From Paraphaeosphaeria minitans (lineage: Eukaryota; Ascomycota; Dothideomycetes; Pleosporales; Didymosphaeriaceae): 64,000 nucleotides of DNA. The position numbers were made by a program, and so were the translations under genes. Shown here piece after piece: positions 12,201 through 24,052 of this stretch. The notes beneath the pieces were generated by a model. That model searched no databases. It was not told where the DNA came from and was given only the letters and a program-made list of their open reading frames with translations. The stretch covers positions 806,001-870,000 of the forward strand of contig WJXW01000009.1 of assembly GCA_015832175.1 (NCBI GenBank). The letters are read 5' to 3'. The stretch's first letter is position 1, and the number at the start of each line of letters is the position of its first letter.

Positions 12201-12708
12201 GGAAGTAGACAGTGACTTGGAGGCGGAGTTAGCGGTACTCGGATTGGATTTTTAGTCTGCGAGAGGCTTACCCGTGGCCACCATGTGCTTTCCATCATTC
12301 CTTCCTAGCAGGCCTGATATTAGAGGCACGAAAGTCGCCAGACTGCCGAGAATGTATGCCAAGGAGCATTTCAGAATGTTTATGCCAGTCGGCGAGGTTG
12401 CAAATTTGTACGCTCCCTGCACCTTGCCCTTGCACTGCTCGCGGAACCGTTCCATCCTGCCCATGCCTCTGTGACGGTCGGGATCGTACTGGCCGGGCGC
12501 AAGCAGGAACTCGGTGGAGCCATGCGATCTTGCGCGTGGTCTGCGGAGAGTGAACGTCTTCTTAATGCGCTCACCCGTGCTGGCCTGGATCATGGTGGCC
12601 GCTCGCATCTGTGGCTTTTTGTGAGCTTCGGTCAAAGAGCTTCAAAGAGAGCACACTCACATTTACCCGCGGCCGTGGCTCCGCCGGGCGTTGCGGAGAC
12701 TGGCTCAT
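9211..12708 (-). CDS. BRE4-like multi-spanning membrane protein (FUSC/aromatic acid exporter-like)
   Basis: Seven exons on the minus strand: 12661-12708, 12272-12608, 11191-12215, 10734-11139, 10398-10687, 9362-10349, 9211-9311. All six introns are 46-56 nt and GT-AG and keep phase, giving 1064 residues. Architecture: a basic N-terminus; a first membrane bundle (LAYILGSLATFVPLISGL, then several hydrophobic segments to about residue 260); a long soluble region with helices and a Ser-rich stretch; a second membrane bundle including IGAVLYAMWAFI and LGFFGWLVSLQCFYIIVG; then a helical C-terminal domain. This two-bundle layout matches the fungal putative ER-transporter/brefeldin-A-sensitivity (BRE4) family, related to bacterial aromatic acid exporters. 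Substrate is unknown. It is divergent from the gene at 13167. Confidence 0.85.
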
Positions 12709-13166
12709 GGTAGCGGTACGAATAATGAGCGCTTCTATCAAAATACTCTGCGCATAGCGCTGGGTTGTCAATAGACATAGCCAGCTCACTGAGGCGCGGT
12801 GGTGGTGGTGGCAGTCGCGATCCGCACCGCCAAGACACGTAAGCGCGTCATTCTGCAGATGGTCCAACGCGACGCCTCGAATGCTCGGACATATAGTTCT
12901 GCTTGCCCAGGTGACAACGTTGGCAATAAATATCGATGCACGCCTTCAATATGACTTATGCCACATGGTGATTCTCAAGTAGAATATCCCAGCATGGTAG
13001 CTCACCATTGGGGAAGGTGAAGTCGGCGCTTCCGCGCGCTCATTGGCCATACGCTTCCACCTTATCGATACCGCCATGTGCATAATAAACCATCCAGGAC
13101 CCAGACACAACACACGTTTAACCAACTATTTGACCCAGCACAAAACTCTCCACCGAAGACGACCAA
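12709..13166. promoter_or_regulatory. divergent promoter region, BRE4-like / hypothetical
   Basis: 458 bases between two opposed start codons. They must contain both promoters. No clear TATA box or repeated site was identified. Confidence 0.4.
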
Positions 13167-13712
13167 ATGGAGGACATGGAAGACGATGATATTGCAGCCG
13201 CTATGGGCTTCTCGTCCTTCGGTGGTGCTAAGAAGCGAAAGTACGACCAGACAAATTCCCCCAAAGCGAAAGCCGATGCAAGCGGGGCCAATACGACACT
13301 TCTGGGTGTAAGGTCCAAGGTCAAGCTGGATCTTTCACAAGAAGCATCCGATAACGGCACCGACCCCGAAGCCATCAGCCACGGAACCGAGTCACAGCAG
13401 CCGTTGGCCAAGAACAAAACCAAGCAAAAGCAAAAGCAAAAGCAGCCCGCAGCCACCGGCCTTGCGGCGTTTTTGTCAAGGGGCCAGGATATTCCAGAAC
13501 GGCCTGCTACAGAAGAGAGCCATGTTGCTGTGCCCCCACCCAGACATGACTCCAGCGCCTCGTTCATGGTGTCCTTTGGCGGTCCGCCGATTCCTCAAGC
13601 TGAGCTGGCCGCCCTTCGAAACGGTGTGGTAGACGAGAACGGCAACAAGGCTTATTTTCTCCCTAGCTTTGTGGAAGATCCCTGGGAGAAGCTACCCAGC
13701 GGAAGCAAATGA
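13167..13712 (+). CDS. conserved fungal hypothetical protein, low complexity
   Basis: Single-exon frame of 181 residues starting in a favourable context (CAAATGG). The acidic N-terminus leads into DDIAAAMGFSSFGGAKKRKYD, whose KKRK could be a nuclear signal. A Gln/Lys-rich run (KNKTKQKQKQKQ) follows at about 80-95. The C-terminus contains SFGGPPIPQAELAALRNGV and ends YFLPSFVEDPWEKL. The charged N-terminal block and the C-terminal aromatic block look conserved, while the middle is disordered. No enzyme motif, signal peptide or membrane segment is present. I recognise the general type (small, probably nuclear fungal proteins) but cannot name a function. Confidence 0.7.
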   Translation: MEDMEDDDIAAAMGFSSFGGAKKRKYDQTNSPKAKADASGANTTLLGVRSKVKLDLSQEASDNGTDPEAISHGTESQQPLAKNKTKQKQKQKQPAATGLAAFLSRGQDIPERPATEESHVAVPPPRHDSSASFMVSFGGPPIPQAELAALRNGVVDENGNKAYFLPSFVEDPWEKLPSGSK

Positions 13713-15837
13713 GGCATTTCAAACCTCACTTACGGCGTTTCAAACCAGTAGCCATTGTCCATCTGATCCAACGACAATTCCTCATCGAACTCCGTGCCTC
13801 TGCGGGGACTTGTGACACAAACACGTCAATCGAGGCTCGCTCAACAAGCCTGATGGCTTGGAAGATACGCCACAACAGAAAACACATTGACCCCGAACCT
13901 TCTTGAGCATCTGTTCCCATGCTTACGTAGAGGCATGCGAAGGATCTAACTGAGATACACAGCGAAAAATCCAACACCCGGCGCACCGCAATGCCTCACC
14001 CGTACCCCACGTTACACGCCATACATTTCTTCCGATCATACACCGCCACAGTGCCACGAGCGGGACACAGGAGCTTCTTGACCCTTGTCTCTAGCACACC
14101 CCGCACGTTCATTCCTGCCGTTGTATCCTTGTCACATACCCTCCGTCCGTCAAACTGTCGCACTTGGGCCGCAATGCCGGTTGGTACCTCTGTCACACCA
14201 GATATCATGTCATATCGGAAGCGGGAAGCCGACGGACACCGGAAACGCTGTTAATCAGAGGCGGGCAACGGTTCAGAGGGTGACGCGAGGCTGAGCCCTG
14301 GCAGATTTTATCGTAGCTGTCGCGACTTTGCTGGGACGACATCTGGGTCGGCGTGGGCGCAGCAGTAGGCATAATGGGCGTCGATTGCTTGCACGCACAG
14401 ACACTTTGAAGTTGGCATAGCTTTTATAAATCTAATATGTGTTGCAGGGGGTGTTAAAACTGCAAGCATGCCCAGCATCTGCTCGTGACTTCCAGTGTGG
14501 ACTTTGTAAGTAAAAACTGTTTGATCTTAAAGTCCCGGCACCGCCCAATACATAATGCGTCTAACCTCTCATCAAGGCTTTCTTTCTTACAATTTTCCTT
14601 TTTGGTCGCTCGTATTGCACGAACCCTTTCCCTTGGCCCCAGTTCCACAGATGACTCCCCCGCGTTCAGATTACCCGAAACTTGCCTTGACAGCCACAAT
14701 GGCTCCACATGATACCTGATTCAACAGGCGAATCACATCTGCGCCACCGGAAAGCCTGGCAACAAGCGTGCTGCCACCGATCATACGCTTGCAGATGTGG
14801 CGGAGTGGCTCATATGGCGTCAAGCCATGGTCTGAAGTATGAACTCCGATCTAAAACGTGCCGCTTCCGCCGCAATGGTTGCGCATATCAATGGGACCAC
14901 GTTGGCATGCCCATACATGCCGAGGAAACACATCGTATGTCATCGATCAGGCCACGCGACAAGGTGTCAGTCTTGCAATAGGAAAGGTGCGTGCATGCAC
15001 GGCCTTTCACCCAAAATCCTCGCGTCAGACATGTCACAATGGCAAACCTGTCGTTCCATGGAAACCATACGCAACTGTGCACGGACTTGTTCAATAAAGC
15101 ACAATTTCCATTACATTGTTGACAGGGCATGTCAGGAAGCCGCGAGGGCCCCGTGACCTGACCATCACATAGACCGTTACACATCAACACTGACCCGAAA
15201 TTCGAGGCCTACAGGAAGGTACTCATTCGAACAGCCCCCCACTCTCCTTCCAACGGCCAACACACCCACTTGCCAGGGCCTGGTCACTAGACAGTCCAGG
15301 AATCGGGCACGCACACCCTCCATCCCACTTATCCGCGCTATTCGCCCACATGTCCAGCAAATCACGGCTCTCCGGGCTGCAGTCCAAGCGAACAAGCGAA
15401 GCAGAACGAGCCACGGGGTGGGGTTGTGAGCGTGAACGCCTGGTCCGTCACCTCGTGCTCGTGCATGAGCGCATTGCAGCGGGCCGATCCGCCGTGCGTG
15501 AACCAGCAAGGAAAAAAAAGGTGGGAAAAAGCAAGCGCGCCGAACTTGATCGCTAAAGCGGCGAGAAGCGTCTGCCCCCATCAGACGTAGGCTTGGAGGT
15601 TGTGTTCGCTGATATAATAGGATGTGGAGAGATGTCGTGAAGAGGAACATGACTACTAAGAAGGATATGTCCGGCATATTTGCAGACTCGAAATAATACT
15701 GGTTATAAAAAGTCATGAAGTGAGGTGCGAGCACCGCCTGCTGATTTTGAGGGGAATCGACAACTGAGTAAACCGAAAATTATCGTGTATCATCCACAAG
15801 GTAGCGGTTCCAAAGGATCGGCGTTAGGCGTCGACGC
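13713..15837. other. intergenic, no gene seen
   Basis: 2.1 kb. Several 60-185 codon frames exist on both strands, but they overlap and lack plausible composition. The longest, on the minus strand at 15177-15734, is judged spurious. No tRNA-like cloverleaf or tandem repeat was spotted. Confidence 0.5.
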
Positions 15838-16527
15838 CTAATAGTCGACAGGAGCGGGATATCGGTGTTGAGCTGCTTTGTACTGCTCGGGGTATTTGCG
15901 AGCTGCGCGGTTGTTCAAGGCACTGCCGGTATCAGTTCTGAATTTACCCATGCTCCCACACTGGACTCACTCGACGCGCTTCTGCGTCCACTGCAGATCT
16001 TTCTGCACGTCTTTTGCGGCTCTCATGCCATCTGCAAAGTTGACTCGAGCGCCCGCTAGCCGCCGCTGAGCCAGTGCCTGCAACTCCATGAGTTCTCGAT
16101 GTTTCGCGTTCAGTTCGCCTGATCTGTCCGCTGTCAACTTGTGATTTTCATGTACTGAGACTTGCTGCCAAAGACTCGACGAAAATGGAGCTTACGTTTG
16201 CGCCTGCCTCGCGAGACTGCGATCCAGTGGTGTGGGATTGAATGAGCCATTGATGCGATCGCCGATATAATCCATAAGATCCACACCTGTAGTCGTGCCG
16301 CTGGAGTCATAGTCACTCGCACTGCCAGCGTAGCTGCTCGACGTTGCCGATGGCTCGTAAGACGGGACGCCAGACGTTGTGACGCTCTCAGGAGCTTCTG
16401 GTGGTGATGCCGATACGCGGCCATAGACATGTTGGGGGTGGGGATAATAGTAGCCACCTTTCTGGGGCATGTTGATGGGCATGGGTCCAGAAGGATACGA
16501 AGAGTAATAAGCGTGTGTGGAAGACAT
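15838..16527 (-). CDS. KXD1: KxDL domain protein (BLOC-1 related)
   Basis: Small coiled-coil protein of the KXD1 family, a component of BLOC-1-type complexes acting on endosomes. Exons on the minus strand: 16196-16527, 15971-16123, 15838-15922 (189 residues). Introns of 72 and 48 nt are GT-AG and phase-consistent. The N-terminal third is Tyr/Pro/Ser-rich and disordered (MSSTHAYYSSYPSG). Residues about 85-110 contain GVDLMDYIGDRINGSFNPTPLDRSL, and the next exon encodes a helix with the ELMELQALAQRR and GMRAAKDVQKDLQWTQKRV segments. The protein ends LNNRAARKYPEQYKAAQHRYP. The helical part and this tail match fungal KxDL proteins. The membrane-complex role is from the family, not visible in sequence. 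Confidence 0.85.
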
Positions 16528-18411
16528 GTTTGCTTGCCGGTGGACCGTAGTACAAGAGAAGAGTGGACGCCGGGCTGAGAGCGAAGAAAATTGCGTAAGG
16601 AAGTGTTACCAAGTTTGACTGAGAGTAGAGAGAGAGAGGTAGATGACTGTGTGCTCTGATGGCACTGGGTTTGAAGAAATAAGTCTCTGATTGCACTGGG
16701 CTTGAAAGACAAGTCTCTGCTTGCACTTGAGTTGAAAGAACAAGTCTCTGATCTTGGACAATTGAGGGAATAGGGTCTTGAAAGTAAAAGGCCTTCCATC
16801 CTCAACATGGCTTCCTTTTATACCTTTGCTGGCAACGGAACGACAGGCATCACGGTGCTTGGGGCATCGCTTTGACCGCAATCTGCCGACTCAGTCCTGC
16901 CACCCCGGGCGGCCTGTGTTGGGACTGCATAGTCCTACGTCCACTGAGACGGTTTTCCGCTGGACCCGAGGCTAGAGGGCGTCATTGGAGCTGGCTGTGG
17001 TAGATTGTCTCCCAAGCTGCATGCCGCAGCCGATCCACGATGGCTGGAAGGGATGAACTGGCCGGGCCAAGTGCCATTGGCCAATGGCAATGTCCAGGCT
17101 AGTTGGAATACAGGGCGCATCAGCAGAGAGGCAAGGCGGAGGGCGGGCTGGGTGCAATTGCAGAGAGGTGGAGTATCCAGAGCAGTGCAGTTGACAGCCG
17201 ACAGCGACGCAGGGCTAAAGGCAGCAAGGCATCGTAAGCGCAGCAGACGCGTACGCCGGGCTGGGGGCAAAAGCAGCGAGAGCGGATTCTGTAGGCGTCT
17301 GTAGGTGCATGGGTAGTATGCCTGACGGACATGCTAAGTGCTGTCAAAGGTATGCGCTGGCTCGACAAAACGGCCACGCCTTGGGACATGCAATCTGGAA
17401 TCATGACGGCCGGCTGGGGGCTGCAGGCAGTAGGAGCAGCAGCAGCAGCAGCAGCCGAAGAAGCACGGTGCAAAGTGTTCGCAGGACGGTTGCGCAGGCG
17501 CAGAGGCGATGGGGGCGACGACTGAATGTCGGCTGCGTTGGGCTCAGGACGAGTGCAGTCGAGAAAGGGCTCGCCATCGGGCCGGCCCACTGCTCGGTGC
17601 GTCATCCTCGGGGCGTGCAACGGGCCACGGCATTGGCTGCGTATTGCTCGAGGGGCCGGGGGGGTGTGTGCGCCATGTCCTCGCACGACACCTCGCCCGC
17701 ATCAACCGCTACCACCACCACCACCACCACCACTACCACCAGCATGCCAGCCAACGGCCAGCGTCCATAACCTGCAGCAGCGGCACGTCTTGGTGGCGGT
17801 GAGGGCACATCGCCTTCCATGTGACCGTTGCTGCGGGCACCTGCACGCCCAACAGCCCCGGGCGCCATCCTCTGCCATCGAGGCCTTGTGCTCCAGTTGG
17901 TCGACTCCAGCGCCGCCTACACGTGCTTGTGAGCTGGTCTCATCCCTCTCCTCTCCGCCGGGCGTCCCAGCTACCAGAACACGGACGACGACGGCCTCGG
18001 AGGCGACATTGGACTGCCCTTCCTGCCTGTCCATCGGTGCTGGAGCAGCTGCCCTTGCGCTCAACGGGTGGCACCGCTGTCATCGACTGCATGCAGCCCG
18101 CGTGGAGACCAGCTGAGCCGTGGTGATACACGGGTTCAGAGAACCCGACATCGACTTGTACATCCGCCACTGTCAGGGGTTGGGTCCACACCGCACTCAG
18201 AGGCTCCCAGCTCCCAGCATCAGCACGAGGCAACTCACACCTCTCGGTACTCTAGTCCATGTCACTCCACCCAGTGAGATGTGCACGTGCAATGTCCAAG
18301 AGCTTCCCTATTCTAGGTATCAAAGAACGTGCGGCCTGTCTCTGTGGCCTGCATCTTACGGCAGTACTCTATGCTATGCAAATGCCCAACCCCGGCCTTC
18401 CGGTGCTGTCT
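16528..18411. other. intergenic, GC-rich low-complexity DNA
   Basis: 1.9 kb between the KXD1 start and the SEC18 stop. It contains a short degenerate repeat just upstream of KXD1 (about 16650-16760), a CAG-type run near 17440-17460 and a CCA-type run near 17711-17740. The many overlapping frames at 17.1-18.4 kb arise from high GC content and these runs. No gene is supported. Confidence 0.5.
16650..16760. repeat. degenerate ~36-bp tandem repeat upstream of KXD1
   Basis: Three imperfect units share AAGTCTCTG...TTGCACT...TTGAAAGA. They lie 120-230 bases upstream of the KXD1 start codon, so they may fall in its leader or promoter. Confidence 0.6.
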
Positions 18412-21077
18412 TTAGGTGAACGAGCTCCTGTTGGCTGAGATCGCACTTGACATGACCCTGGCGAAGCGGCCGGGAACGTCCTGATCTTCCTTTGCCGTCT
18501 CGATGGCCGTCAAGATCTTCTTGATACCCACGCCTACATCCGTGCTACCCGTAATCTCCTGTATTTCTCCAATAGCTCGCTCTTGGTCGCGGTCCGAGAA
18601 GGCCCCTGACTGTTGCAGCACTTGCGCAAGCTCGGGCTGCGAGTTAACGTTGGGTACCGCAATGTCTGCATCGAAACGGCTGAAAAGATCCAGCTGAGTG
18701 AGCACTGAACGTTCAGTGGTCGTTGCGAAAATCAACAGCCGACGGTCCTGCGTCGGTTAGCGGCGAACTGGCAGCAGCCCGTGTAACAGCAAAGGATACA
18801 GGCCACTTACTTTGGGAGGTGGTTTCGCAAGCAGCACCTTGAGCGCGACCAACACACTGTTGCTAAATCGAGGTCCGATGGGGACCCAATCAACGAGCAG
18901 CTCAATGTTGTCAATTACGATGATGCTCAGGGTACTCTTGTATGCGTCTCGGAAGATCTTGTCAAGCTGTTGTACCTTCTGCATCTCGCTAAACCCAACC
19001 ATGTCTTCTGGTGACACAAGCTTGATGAACGGAAACTCAGAGTCCATAGCCATTTTCGCTGCTAGGGCCGTTTTGCCACTCCCGGGAGGCCCATGCAGGG
19101 CAACAGAGAGCACAGGTGTTGATCCCTTCCTGACCTGGTTGATGAAAAGCCGAGCCTCTTCGAGAATGTCGTTGATGAACGGAGAGAAATGGATAATACC
19201 GCCGCGGACCCGCTGTCCAAGCTCCTCCTCTGCAGCACCGAACAGGGGCTTAACTTCTTCAAGAGCATGTAGGAAGTCCTCGCGATTGACCTTCATGTTC
19301 TCGACATCTGGGTTGATGGATGCCATTGTGCCAACCTTGATATGACGACTGAATGCGTACGATGAGGCTGCCTTTACCAGACCATTGATCTCTGCACCTG
19401 AAAAGTTTTTGGTAAGTTTCGCCAGTTCCTCGACGTTGACATCACCCTCAATTACATTGTTATTGCGCATCTTAGTCGTATGGATCTTGAGAATCTGCGC
19501 ACGGCCAGCTTCATCGGGGAGCGAGATTTCCATGTGGACTTCAAGACGGCCAGGACGAAGAAGAGCTTCATCGATCATATCCATACGGTTGGTCATGCCG
19601 ATGAGCAGGATGTTGTTCAGTTGATCTACACCGTCGAGCTTCGAGAGTAGCTGGTTCACAACGCTGTCGCCAACACCAGTGCCACCAGAACTAGAGCCTC
19701 TTTGCTTGCAGACTGCATCAAGTTCATCGAAGATAATGATATGCAGGCCGCTCTCATCCCCTTTTTCTTTGTATTCCTTCTCGGCGTCGGCGAACATCTT
19801 CCGGATATTCTCTTCAGATTGACCGACGTATTTGTTGAGTACCTCAGGGCCATTGATGACCTTTGGCTCTCTAGCATTCAACATCTTACCGATTTGGCGA
19901 GCTATGAGTGTTTTACCAGTTCCTGGGGGACCGTAAAGAAGGATACCACGGACATGCTGTATACCGAGCCTCTCAACAAGTCCAGGGGGGAAGATACGCG
20001 AAGCAAACGCTCTTCGAAAGATGGCGCTGAACTCTGTGTCCAGCCCTCCAATGCCCATGTCCTCAAACTTGAAACCCGGCTGGATGATGGAATTGGCGGC
20101 AGGGCGTCGACTGGAAGCCTTGATCTTGATGTCGGTACGTGCATCCTTGAAGAAGTCTATCTGGGTGTGTCGCGTCAATATTCCGCGAGCACCAGGATCT
20201 GTCAAAGTCGCTCCTGATCCAGATTCTGTTTTTTCCATCGAAAGGTCGACAAGTTGCACGGTCCGAATAGACATTCGTAGAACGATGCTCTTGACATCAA
20301 CGAGTAGTTGCTGCCCGGGCGCAAGAACCTGGTTCTCGAAGTTCTACAGTACATCAGTATCCTGCAATCATGAAGTTCTGCTTTGGCATACCTTCTTGAA
20401 GATGGCCCCAAGCTCCTCCTGGTCATATGGGGCCTCAGTGGTCTTCCTGGTGGCAAACCCGACCTCGACCTCTAGGTTCCCAAGATATGACTGCCCGCCC
20501 TGGCTGAAAGCATCGTATTGTTCGACCGTGACAACATCTTGAGGACCGAGCGAGATGCCCGCCCACGTGCGTTGTGCATCCGTGAGGCCAATCTCTCCGG
20601 GCCGGCAGCCTTCAGTGGGTCTTGCGGAGAGGACGTAGTTGTGGTTCACTTTTATGTAGACGTCGGACCCATCACGCGAGGGTGGAAAGTCTTGGGGGGA
20701 CACAGCTACTCTGCGGTTGGTCAGCGAAATCACAGAGGTCAATATCGTGCCTTTGCATACAGGTTGCCAAAGGCATAGGCGTTGCCCCCTGGGCTTTTGA
20801 TGGGACGCAGCTGGAGCGCTCGTCCGGACTGTGGCTCGCGTGCAGGCGTGCGCTGCTGGCCGCCTTGGGCCGGGTAGCCTGGAGGGGGCGGCTGATCGTA
20901 TCCGCCCGCCCTTGCATCGTATCCGCCCGCCCTTGCATCGTATCCGGGCGATCGTTGTGGCGGCGCTTGTGGTGGTGGTGGTTGTTGTTGTTGCGGCGGT
21001 CGCCCGTAGCCGTCATTTCGTTGTGGAGGGCGGGGCGAGCTGCCCGGAAGGCCAGGTAGCCTCTCTCGATTGAACAT
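18412..21077 (-). CDS. SEC18: vesicular-fusion ATPase Sec18/NSF
   Basis: Hexameric AAA ATPase that, with alpha-SNAP (Sec17), disassembles SNARE complexes after membrane fusion. Exons on the minus strand: 20761-21077, 20392-20710, 18811-20343, 18412-18747 (834 residues). Introns of 50, 48 and 63 nt are GT-AG. The first ~85 residues are a Pro/Gln/Gly-rich disordered leader with a duplicated GYDARAG motif, as in other filamentous-fungal Sec18. The N-domain spans roughly 90-300. D1 has Walker A GPPGTGKT at 350-357 and Walker B IIFDELDAV near 416-424. D2 has GPPGSGKT at 630-637 and the NSF-typical IDNIELLVDWVPIGPRFSN. The gene is complete. SEC18 is normally essential. Confidence 0.97.
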
Positions 21078-21674
21078 GGTAAAAGGGGTTTGAAGGAGCT
21101 GGCTGAATGTGTAGCGGCAACGCTACATATATCTCGAAGATGCGATGGTTGCCACGTATAGCAAGAGCGTGGGTGAGAGTGAGTGCCTAGAGCGGCGCGT
21201 GTAGGCGGCAATATTCTATGATGCGTATCCAAGGTTGACTCAAGACACGTGTCGCAAGCGATTTTCGGGTGGTTCCTCCTGATCTTGTAAACGGCGAGCA
21301 GGTCGGTACGTTCAAGGTGTTGAGTCAAGTCAGTTTCAACCATGGGCAAGAGGCTCAGTTACGTGGGGATAGAGCTTGGACCCCTGCGCCGCCCCACGCC
21401 GCGACGCCACATGGTCGCTTGGACGCTTGCGCCGGTTTTATTGTATGTACAAGGTACAAGAATCTTTTACGTGCGCCATCCTCATACAGAACTTGGAACG
21501 GAGCTCCCTGAAGAGAGCATAGGTATGATCAGACTAATAGGTATGGTACGGTACACCTCGGTATAACCCACAGGGATGTGTTCATCACTCCCGATGGTCC
21601 CTTCATAGCTGTGGTACGGTAGGTACTTGTTGAAATACAACCATCCTCGGTTCGTCCATAAAGCGTTTAGACGC
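21078..21674. other. intergenic, upstream of SEC18
   Basis: 597 bases holding the SEC18 promoter and the 3' end of the phosphoesterase gene. No other feature was recognised. Confidence 0.5.
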
Positions 21675-23079
21675 TCAGAACCCTTTACCTTCCTGAATGG
21701 AGCTACCACCACCGTACCTGTAGATAAGCCAGTCAGCACTAGACGTGGAGGAAGCCAACAAAGACGCGTGTACATGCTGCCAAGGTTCGACTTACCAGAG
21801 TGTTCCCATACCTATCATAAGTATTTTTGATTAGCAATCGTCTCGTCTACGACCTCGTTTTGTCCATGACTTACGGCAGTTGAGACCTTTTTCTTGTCCC
21901 ACCAGCCAGTCTCCGCCGGCTGGCACTTTTCCCTCGTTGTGCTCCGGCCAGAACTCCTTTTCAAGCCACTCGTTGACCTTCTCGATCTTTGCAATGAATG
22001 CATCCATCTTCTGTGGGTCGTAGGCACCCTTGTCATCGGCGAAATCGCTGGAGTTGATAAAGCGGCCGATAGTCAGATGGCTGGACTGCACAAAAGAGCC
22101 AGGTAAGTTTTTATCACAAGCACGGTAGATCATGAAGAACTTACAGGCACGACATATCTGGAATCGACAGCGACGCCAATATCTCGACAGACAGAGTATA
22201 AGTCACGTCGTAGATGGTGGTAGGTATATGCGTCGTCCTGTCTGGTCCTTGCCAAATCGGACGGTTCTCCTGTAGCAGGGACAAAGCTGAGCGCTAGTGC
22301 AGACGCATCGAAGCCGATCATCGGTTTGATCAAGCGAGCTCGATGATCGAAGGTAAAGTCAGTGATGTCAGGGATCTTGTCCCTTACGGAGTCAACGATC
22401 AGCTGTATCTCTTCCTGCTTCTTCGAGTGGGTGACTTCTAACGCAGTGATGTGCAGGTTATCCCGAGGCATGATCCAGATATCTAAAAGATGTTAGACCT
22501 ACAAGCATATAATTCGAGGTGACCCCTCGATCCACACATTTTCACCCTGCTGCCTTTGGTGCTGATGCATCAACGTGGGTCTACACATGACATTGTTCCC
22601 CCAGGCAGATGAACGCCACAACAAAGTGTTGCAATGACCCTGACTTTGGTTCATCAAATACTAGACAACTTACTCGGAGATACTGTGAGCAACTCCTGTT
22701 GGACGCGCTCGATCAGGTTCCTAATGCTTTCGCTTGGACGTCCCCAAAACACTAGGCAGTGCCTCGGATCGACGAAACCGGGCTCTACGGTGGGATCACT
22801 CAATCTGAGCAAGATGGGGTCAATGTTTGGCCCCAGGAAATCTTTGTCGAGCATCTTGGCTTTCTGCTGGCTGTTCCTCGTGCTCCTGTGCGTGTTGTAG
22901 AGCGCTTGCATTTGGACCTGACAAAAAATCAACATGCTTTCGATAGTGACTTCAAGATTACTAACGGGATCATTCTTCGAAGCCTCAATCAACGCATCGT
23001 AAGGGTTGCTGAAGGCTGCCGTTGATATTCCGCTGAAATCCTCGAAAGTAGCTCCAGCCGACGCCTGGGGGACAGGCAT
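21675..23079 (-). CDS. 2H phosphoesterase superfamily protein
   Basis: Five exons on the minus strand: 22674-23079, 22145-22482, 21875-22085, 21796-21811, 21675-21717 (337 residues). The two catalytic H-x-T signatures of the 2H (RNA ligase/cyclic phosphodiesterase) fold are visible: HIT at 146-148 in HITALEVTH and HLT at 251-253 in HLTIGRF. Such enzymes hydrolyse 2',3'-cyclic phosphates or related phosphodiesters; the fungal family's substrate is not established. The tail reads GLNCRMGTLWYGGG and needs a 16-nt microexon (GT ATG GGA ACA CTC TG) between introns of 63 and 78 nt. Intron 1 (22483-22673) is long at 191 nt. The start at 23079 follows the first in-frame ATG. All phases close, and the family motif crosses every junction correctly. 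Confidence 0.85.
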
Positions 23080-24052
23080 GGTATTCAATAAAGAGGAACT
23101 GGAGAGGTGTGCAATACTGCTTGCTCCAGCTACGAGTACTTATGTACAAGACGGTAAGTGCTGGAATACGAGCAGCTGGGTACCGAGTACTGTGTCATGT
23201 TTGGCCCTAACCCGGAATTGGCATGCTATCCGATTGTACTCTGCTTGTTGAGCACCGTCTCTCATCATGTCTCATGAGTCATCACAGTGGCCACTGGCCG
23301 ACCAAAAAGAAATGGGCACACGTGAGGCAGACTACATAGGTCCTGAGGATACTGTAAAAATCCACGCTAACTTTTTCTAATATCAGTTTATAAACGTATA
23401 AAAGTGCAAGTTAACACAGGATAAGGTGCGCCGACATTCTTATTTTTCTGTGTCCGCCACTATGCACCAAGTCATGGATTCGCCCGTCTACCAAGTGCCA
23501 TTATGATTTGAATTGTATACATCTTACCTAGATCAGAGGTGATGGCGGCTTGTGATTGTTTCCCACGTCTCTAGTTGCACCCGCGGGACTCAAGCTGCCA
23601 AGTTTTGCACACGCGTCCTGTGGTTCTAGATCCTACCATGTGTAACGAGGACCCACCACTCACTCAACAGCGACTCGTTGCTTCCGCAAGGTACGGCTAC
23701 CCAATGCGCGGCCTCAGCACAAAGGCCTCTAGGAGGGACAAACAACAGTAACCGAGGGACATCCCCTGCAGCGCCCAGAATCGGACAACGTCCCATTGAG
23801 TAAACCCGATACCCGCGAACCACAAAGAGAGAGGCAGGTGTTCGAGACAGCATGTTATCGTACCAGCGTACCTTATTTTAGTATACGCTTCATAAAGGCA
23901 ACACATTACCGATTATAGAACTCCAAGAAGTGCTCATGTATACTCCTCCAACCATGGCGGCACGATCAAATCATTGTTGTTGATGAAACGCCTACTGCGA
24001 ATTCAAATCTAGGCGGCTGTGAATCGAACCAACATGAACCTACTTCATCCCA
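23080..24052. other. intergenic
   Basis: 973 bases without a supportable gene. AT content rises at 23.3-23.5 kb. A GGTTCGATTC-like string near 24020 was checked as a tRNA B box but has no cloverleaf. Confidence 0.5.

Noticed and set aside
15177..15734. 185-codon minus-strand frame with a hydrophobic start
   Set aside because: Cys/Arg/Trp-rich composition typical of noise; no splice-consistent extension or motif.
17120..18233. Several overlapping 90-200 codon frames on both strands
   Set aside because: GC-rich DNA with CAG and CCA runs opens all frames; none has domain-like sequence.
24005..24050. tRNA B-box-like GGTTCGATTC on the minus strand
   Set aside because: No matching T-stem, acceptor stem or A box.
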